Of a DNA stretch of 64,000 bases, positions 60,529-64,000 are shown piece by piece. This DNA comes from Algibacter_G agarivorans. Its GTDB lineage: Bacteria > Bacteroidota > Bacteroidia > Flavobacteriales > Flavobacteriaceae. The translations under genes were made by a program, and so were the position numbers. Location: the NCBI RefSeq assembly GCF_039543245.1, contig NZ_BAABJJ010000034.1, forward strand, positions 117,752 to 181,751. The letters are read 5' to 3'. Position 1 is the stretch's first letter; each line of letters begins with the position of its first letter. The notes under the pieces were generated by a model. That model was not told the origin of the DNA, made no database searches, and worked only from the letters and a program-made list of their open reading frames with translations.

Positions 60529-62310
60529 CTATTTCGTGGTGTTTTCATTTTCAGATGGTTCTTCTAGTAAAGAATCTTTTTTACCATATAACAATTCTGC
60601 GACATCAATTAATTTTTCAATCATATCATTTACATTCGCATAATCATTAAACAATGATGAAGCCATTTCTGCTGTAATTAAATTTTTTCTTATCAGTCTA
60701 TCTATAGATTTGTTACTTTGTCTAATATTAATTTTTGCTTCCTTCTTTAATTGCTTTAGTTGAAGCGCATATTTCCCGGCATTATCTTCAGTTCTGAATA
60801 AATATATCACGCGTAAGACTTTGGTTATTTTTTTTCTATAACTGTCGTATTCATTTTGCAAGTATTTGTTTTCTAAATTTAAAACCATAGTGATGTTTTT
60901 ATTTAACTCTCTAACATCTTTAATAATTTCAACCATTTTTCTATTGGCTATTTTTATATCTGTAATAGCCTTTGTTTGCCTATCATTCAAGCTTAAAGTA
61001 CCTTGAGCCGTTGAAGCATATTTTATAATTTCACCATAGATAATTTTAACCTTACTATAATATAAATCATCAACATTTGTTTTTAAATCAATGTTCGATT
61101 TTTTGATAACCTTTTTTAGTTTTTTATCAGATATTATATCCGCTCTATGAATATTTAATGCATGGGCTACAATTTCAAAAACACTATTCTTAAATAAATA
61201 TTTAGATTCATTTAATAATGCTGAAATAACAGTTCCAGGAAATTTTAACACCGCTGGATTAAGGTATTTAGGCTCGCTAATTTCTTTATCACGTTTATCT
61301 TTAAAGAAACGCATTAAAAAACGCTCTAACCTTTTAATAAAAGGAATCATTAAAACAACACCAATAACATTAAATATAGTATGGAACAGTGCTAATTTCA
61401 AAGTATAGTTTGTTGAGGCAATATATAATATTTCTGAAAAATTATTTACTAATCTTGCCAATGGAAATATAAAGACTATGGCTACCAGACCCGTTATAAT
61501 ATTAAAAATAAAATGGGCAACAGCCAGCCTTTTACCAGCACTATTTGAGCCCAAAGCCCCTAAAATTGCTGTTATGGTTGTACCTACATTTGCACCAATT
61601 GCCAATGCCAAAGCGTTTTCATATTCAATTTGCCCAGCCGCTAAAGCTGTTAAAATTAGTGCTAAGGTTGCACTACTAGATTGTAAAATGGTGGTAATAA
61701 TGATACCTAGTCCCGTATAAATAAGGACTCCTAAAAACCCAGAAACTGCATATTGAGATAAATCTATGTATTCTTTAAAAACATCAAATCCTTCTTTCAT
61801 ATAATGAATACCTAGAAAGAAAAAGCCTAGTCCAGCTAAAACATTCCCAATACCTTTAAGTGATGGTTTTTTTTGAAAAGAAAAAACAACCCCAAAAACA
61901 AGCATGGGCATTGCTAAGGCTGCTATCTTTATTTTTAGTCCAAAGCCTGCAACTAACCAAGCCGTAGCCGTAGTTCCTATATTGGCTCCAAAAATCAACC
62001 CCAAACCTCCTCCTAAAGAAATTAAGCCTGCACTTATAAAAGATATGGTAATAACCGACACTAAAGAACTCGATTGTATTAATCCCGTTACTAGAGCCCC
62101 TGCTGTAATACTTTTATAAAGTTTATTTGTAGCATTTTTTAAGATATTTTGTAATGGGCCTTTAGTAAAAACTCTAAAGCCCTCTTCTAACATTATCATC
62201 CCAAAAAGTAAAATAGCAACTCCAGCAGAAATTGTTTTAAAATTTGGATTCAAGTAAAGCGAAATGCCCAAGACAATTAAAAGTCCGAAGAATAAAGACT
62301 TTCTGATCAT
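60529..62310 (-). CDS. Na+/Pi cotransporter with PhoU-like domain
   Basis: A 593-residue NptA/YjbB-type transporter. It has two inverted repeats bearing the QSSS motifs GLIQSSSLVSVITISFI (residues ~79-95) and ILQSSSATLALILTALAA (~208-225), with GANIGTTATAWL and GANVGTTITAIL after them. The C-terminal ~220 residues are helical and PhoU-like (NKNITMVLNLENKYLQNEYDSY). It moves phosphate with sodium and may export excess phosphate. It is convergent with pit, so two phosphate carriers with PhoU-like ends face each other. No Pho box was seen upstream. Confidence 0.88.
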   Translation of the reverse strand: MIRKSLFFGLLIVLGISLYLNPNFKTISAGVAILLFGMIMLEEGFRVFTKGPLQNILKNATNKLYKSITAGALVTGLIQSSSLVSVITISFISAGLISLGGGLGLIFGANIGTTATAWLVAGFGLKIKIAALAMPMLVFGVVFSFQKKPSLKGIGNVLAGLGFFFLGIHYMKEGFDVFKEYIDLSQYAVSGFLGVLIYTGLGIIITTILQSSSATLALILTALAAGQIEYENALALAIGANVGTTITAILGALGSNSAGKRLAVAHFIFNIITGLVAIVFIFPLARLVNNFSEILYIASTNYTLKLALFHTIFNVIGVVLMIPFIKRLERFLMRFFKDKRDKEISEPKYLNPAVLKFPGTVISALLNESKYLFKNSVFEIVAHALNIHRADIISDKKLKKVIKKSNIDLKTNVDDLYYSKVKIIYGEIIKYASTAQGTLSLNDRQTKAITDIKIANRKMVEIIKDVRELNKNITMVLNLENKYLQNEYDSYRKKITKVLRVIYLFRTEDNAGKYALQLKQLKKEAKINIRQSNKSIDRLIRKNLITAEMASSLFNDYANVNDMIEKLIDVAELLYGKKDSLLEEPSENENTTK

Positions 62311-62448
62311 ACATTATTATTTAATTAATATTCTAAAACCGCCATTAATATAGTACAAAGTAGTTGTAATAGAAAATTAATCCTCTCAAAACATAATATT
62401 GATGGTTGTTGTATCATAAAAAACATCTTATTGACTCATAAAAAGGTT

Positions 62449-62456
62449 TACATTTG
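62449..62456 (+). promoter_or_regulatory. -7 element of ppnP
   Basis: TACATTTG is an exact match to the Bacteroidota TAnnTTTG element, about 62 bp before the ppnP ATG, in the only sizeable gap upstream of that gene. A convincing -33 TTTG at the usual spacing was not found. Confidence 0.5.
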
Positions 62457-62517
62457 CAATCTGTACTATTCAATTATGAGATGAATTCTTAATAACCATT
62501 TAAATAAAAAATTGCAA

Positions 62518-62799
62518 ATGATTTCTACAAACGAATATTTTGAAGGCAACGTAAAATCTTTAGGCTATACATCAACAACAGGAAAATCTACTGTCGGCGT
62601 TATGGAAGCTGGCGAATATGAATTTGGAACATCTACGCATGAAACCATGCATGTTGTTGAAGGAGAAATGACGGTTAAATTACCTAACAGTTCCGAATGG
62701 ACAACTTATAAAGCCGGAGCCTCCTACGAAATTGAAGCTAATGAAAAATTTCAAGTAAAAGTATCTGAACAAACAGCTTATTTATGTCAGTATAAGTAA
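62518..62799 (+). CDS. ppnP: Pyrimidine/purine nucleoside phosphorylase
   Basis: A 93-residue cupin-like enzyme of the PpnP (DUF1255) family that phosphorolyses uridine, adenosine and other nucleosides. Family segments: NVKSLGYTSTTGKSTVGVMEAGEYEFGT, HVVEGEMTVKLPNSSEW and FQVKVSEQTAYLCQY. I use the ATG giving MISTNEYFEG rather than a TTG two codons earlier. The length is typical. It is a single gene with a -7 element upstream and a terminator downstream. Confidence 0.9.
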   Translation: MISTNEYFEGNVKSLGYTSTTGKSTVGVMEAGEYEFGTSTHETMHVVEGEMTVKLPNSSEWTTYKAGASYEIEANEKFQVKVSEQTAYLCQYK

Positions 62800-62823
62800 A
62801 CTAGTTGTTTGAAATAAGTATAT

Positions 62824-62853
62824 AAAGCGCACTTTTTTTAAGTGTGCTTTTTT
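62824..62853 (+). terminator. Intrinsic terminator after ppnP
   Basis: AAAGCGCACTT pairs with AAGTGTGCTTT (one G-U) around a T-rich loop, followed by further Ts. It lies 25 bp after the ppnP stop codon. Confidence 0.8.
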
Positions 62854-62991
62854 ATTATACACATCTAATATTCAGTGTTTTAAACACTGTAAAACATTTA
62901 AAAAGACTACAAAAAACAAATAAATCACATCTTAACGTCTATAATTAGCTTTTCGTCGTAAATAAATGTTATAAACCAAAAGCTTTTTATT

Positions 62992-63873
62992 ATGAAGAAA
63001 ATTTCAATTTTATTATTAGTTGCCCTCACTTTTTCTTGTGTTTCAAAAAAGAAATACATGGCTTTAGAACACGAAAATGGAGAAATTAAAAGTGAATTAC
63101 AAAAAACTCAAGTAGCAAATGAAGACCTAGAAACTAAATTTGCGAAAATCCAAACTAGAGTAAACGAGTATAACACCAAAATATCGTCTCTAAAAGAAGA
63201 TATTGGAGTAATAACCGAAGAAAGCAATTCTAAATTTGAAGCGCTAGGAAACGGCACGGTTATCTCTAATAATGCTAAAGCCAAAATGCGTGCTACATTA
63301 GCACATGTTGATGCTGCTAAACTAAGTCAAGCTAAAACACTAAAAGATTCTATGAATTTAGCTGTTGCTTATAACTTGGAGAAAACAATTAACGCCAACC
63401 ATATTGATGAAGACGATGATATTTCTGTAAATATTAACGAAACCGTAGTTATGATTTCTATTTCAGACAAAATGTTATTTAATAGTGGAAGCTACGTAGT
63501 AAGCTCTAAAGCAGATAAAATCTTAGCAAAACTAGCAGATGTTATAAATTCTGAACCTAGCTTAGATGTTATGGTAGAAGGTCATACGGATTCTAGAGGA
63601 ATTAACACTGAAAGAGTTTCGGATAACTGGGATTTAAGTGTTTTAAGAGCTACATCTGTAGTTAGAAGATTGCAAAACAAATTTGATGTTTCTCCAGAAA
63701 AACTGATAGCCTCAGGTAGAAGTAGCTACCAACCACTAACAGATAATAAAACATGGAAAAACAGAGCAAGAAATAGAAGAACACGTATTGTTATCCTTCC
63801 AAACATTGACAAGTTTTTTGCTTTAATGTCTGAAAATGACAATACTGTTGCAGAACACAATATATTAGATTAA
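62992..63873 (+). CDS. OmpA-family lipoprotein with coiled coil
   Basis: A 293-residue lipoprotein (Cys16 in LTFSCVSKKK). A coiled-coil-like stretch covers residues ~22-80 (LEHENGEIKSELQKTQVANED). A C-terminal OmpA/MotB peptidoglycan-binding domain spans ~150-275: DKMLFNSGSYVVSSKADKIL, VEGHTDSRGI and NRRTRIVILP, with the diaminopimelate-contacting Asp and Arg. It probably anchors the outer membrane to the cell wall. It is monocistronic, with a strong terminator 24 bp downstream. Confidence 0.9.
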   Translation: MKKISILLLVALTFSCVSKKKYMALEHENGEIKSELQKTQVANEDLETKFAKIQTRVNEYNTKISSLKEDIGVITEESNSKFEALGNGTVISNNAKAKMRATLAHVDAAKLSQAKTLKDSMNLAVAYNLEKTINANHIDEDDDISVNINETVVMISISDKMLFNSGSYVVSSKADKILAKLADVINSEPSLDVMVEGHTDSRGINTERVSDNWDLSVLRATSVVRRLQNKFDVSPEKLIASGRSSYQPLTDNKTWKNRARNRRTRIVILPNIDKFFALMSENDNTVAEHNILD

Positions 63874-63897
63874 ACACAAAACTTATTTACAAGTATT

Positions 63898-63925
63898 AAA
63901 AAGCATCCCAATTGGGATGCTTTTT
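63898..63925 (+). terminator. Intrinsic terminator after the OmpA-type gene
   Basis: AAAAAGCATCCCAATTGGGATGCTTTTT (split as AAAAAGCATCCCAA and TTGGGATGCTTTTT) is a perfect palindrome ending in a T5 run. It is also symmetric enough to act in the other direction. Confidence 0.85.
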
Positions 63926-63985
63926 AGATTTGGACTTACTATATTAGACTGGACATTATGTTGCGAGATTTAGAGTTACATAAAT

Positions 63986-64000
63986 TAACTTTGAATCATG
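63986..64000 (+). promoter_or_regulatory. Promoter and start codon of the next gene at the right edge
   Basis: TAACTTTG (63986-63993) is an exact TAnnTTTG element, and an ATG follows four bases later at the window end. The spacing is the same as at tadA and dxs, so a gene beginning here would be expressed from a nearly leaderless mRNA. The coding sequence lies outside the window, so the ATG itself is uncertain. Confidence 0.35.

Noticed and set aside
60490..62510. Pho boxes for the Na/Pi cotransporter
   Set aside because: No TTAACAT-like units in an 11-bp register were seen upstream of its start codon on the minus strand, unlike the other phosphate genes.
62992..63873. A MotB-type flagellar stator protein
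   Set aside because: The OmpA-like domain is preceded by a lipobox and coiled coil, not by a transmembrane helix with the stator Asp, and no motility gene is near.

Overview
The window is an AT-rich chromosomal segment that looks like a marine member of the Flavobacteriaceae (Bacteroidota). Evidence for this: exported proteins with C-terminal type IX secretion (T9SS) sorting domains, many short lipoproteins with a Cys near residue 16-20, a TonB-dependent receptor carrying a carboxypeptidase-regulatory domain, promoters of the Bacteroidota TAnnTTTG type, few purine-rich ribosome binding sites, and interspersed repeats such as TTCGACTGCGCTCA. No transposase, integrase, phage gene, rRNA or CRISPR array was seen.

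Layout. (1) 1-5100: the last codons of murF, two small lipoproteins, an alpha/beta hydrolase, three PAS-LuxR regulators and a tRNA-Val. Around the regulators lie two copies of a short non-coding module (dyad, 26-bp identical box, hairpin with U-tract) that looks like a duplicated small-RNA gene. (2) 5157-18727: folC behind an exbB-exbD-tonB energy-transduction operon, nhaD with a glutamate-type dehydrogenase, anmK, an acyl-CoA dehydrogenase, a LytTR two-component pair and a leucine-rich-repeat T9SS protein. An orphan 3' tail of a second acyl-CoA dehydrogenase follows. (3) 19089-34207: an arsenosugar-type gene set (CMD protein, arsS, rhodanese, two glycosyltransferases, purine nucleoside phosphorylase, arsM, two DUF547 proteins, an FAD oxidoreductase and a membrane 4Fe-4S protein). 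It is split by a minus-strand block holding a phosphatase, an Omp85 barrel, lipoproteins and a glycoside hydrolase. (4) 34434-38909: a frameshifted MORN-like gene translationally coupled to two family 2 glycosyltransferases, then a polytopic glycosyltransferase interrupted in frame by repeat DNA. (5) 39024-45206: small acidic proteins and an arginine-to-polyamine operon (arginine decarboxylase, agmatinase, deoxyhypusine-synthase-like enzyme, GNAT-nitrilase fusion) with a possible leader peptide. (6) 45505-51153: divergent tadA and dxs with nearly leaderless promoters, a triple-repeat T9SS protein and dgt. (7) 51214-62310: a phosphate-acquisition locus: a stand-alone regulatory-like domain protein, TonB-dependent receptor, beta-helix lipoprotein, phosphate-selective-type porin, Pit transporter fused to a PhoU-like domain, and an Na/Pi cotransporter. 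(8) 62518-64000: ppnP, an OmpA-type lipoprotein, and the start of another gene.

The strongest non-coding signal is in region 7. Five promoters carry direct repeats related to TTAACAT at 11-bp spacing (7-4-7, the architecture of Pho boxes). In every case the last repeat ends 16 or 27 bp (16+11) before the final G of the TTTG of the -7 element. Four precede protein genes. The fifth drives an apparent ~100-nt transcript with no convincing ORF that ends in a strong intrinsic terminator, which makes it a candidate phosphate-starvation small RNA. The second notable signal is the duplicated small-RNA-like module beside the PAS-LuxR genes.
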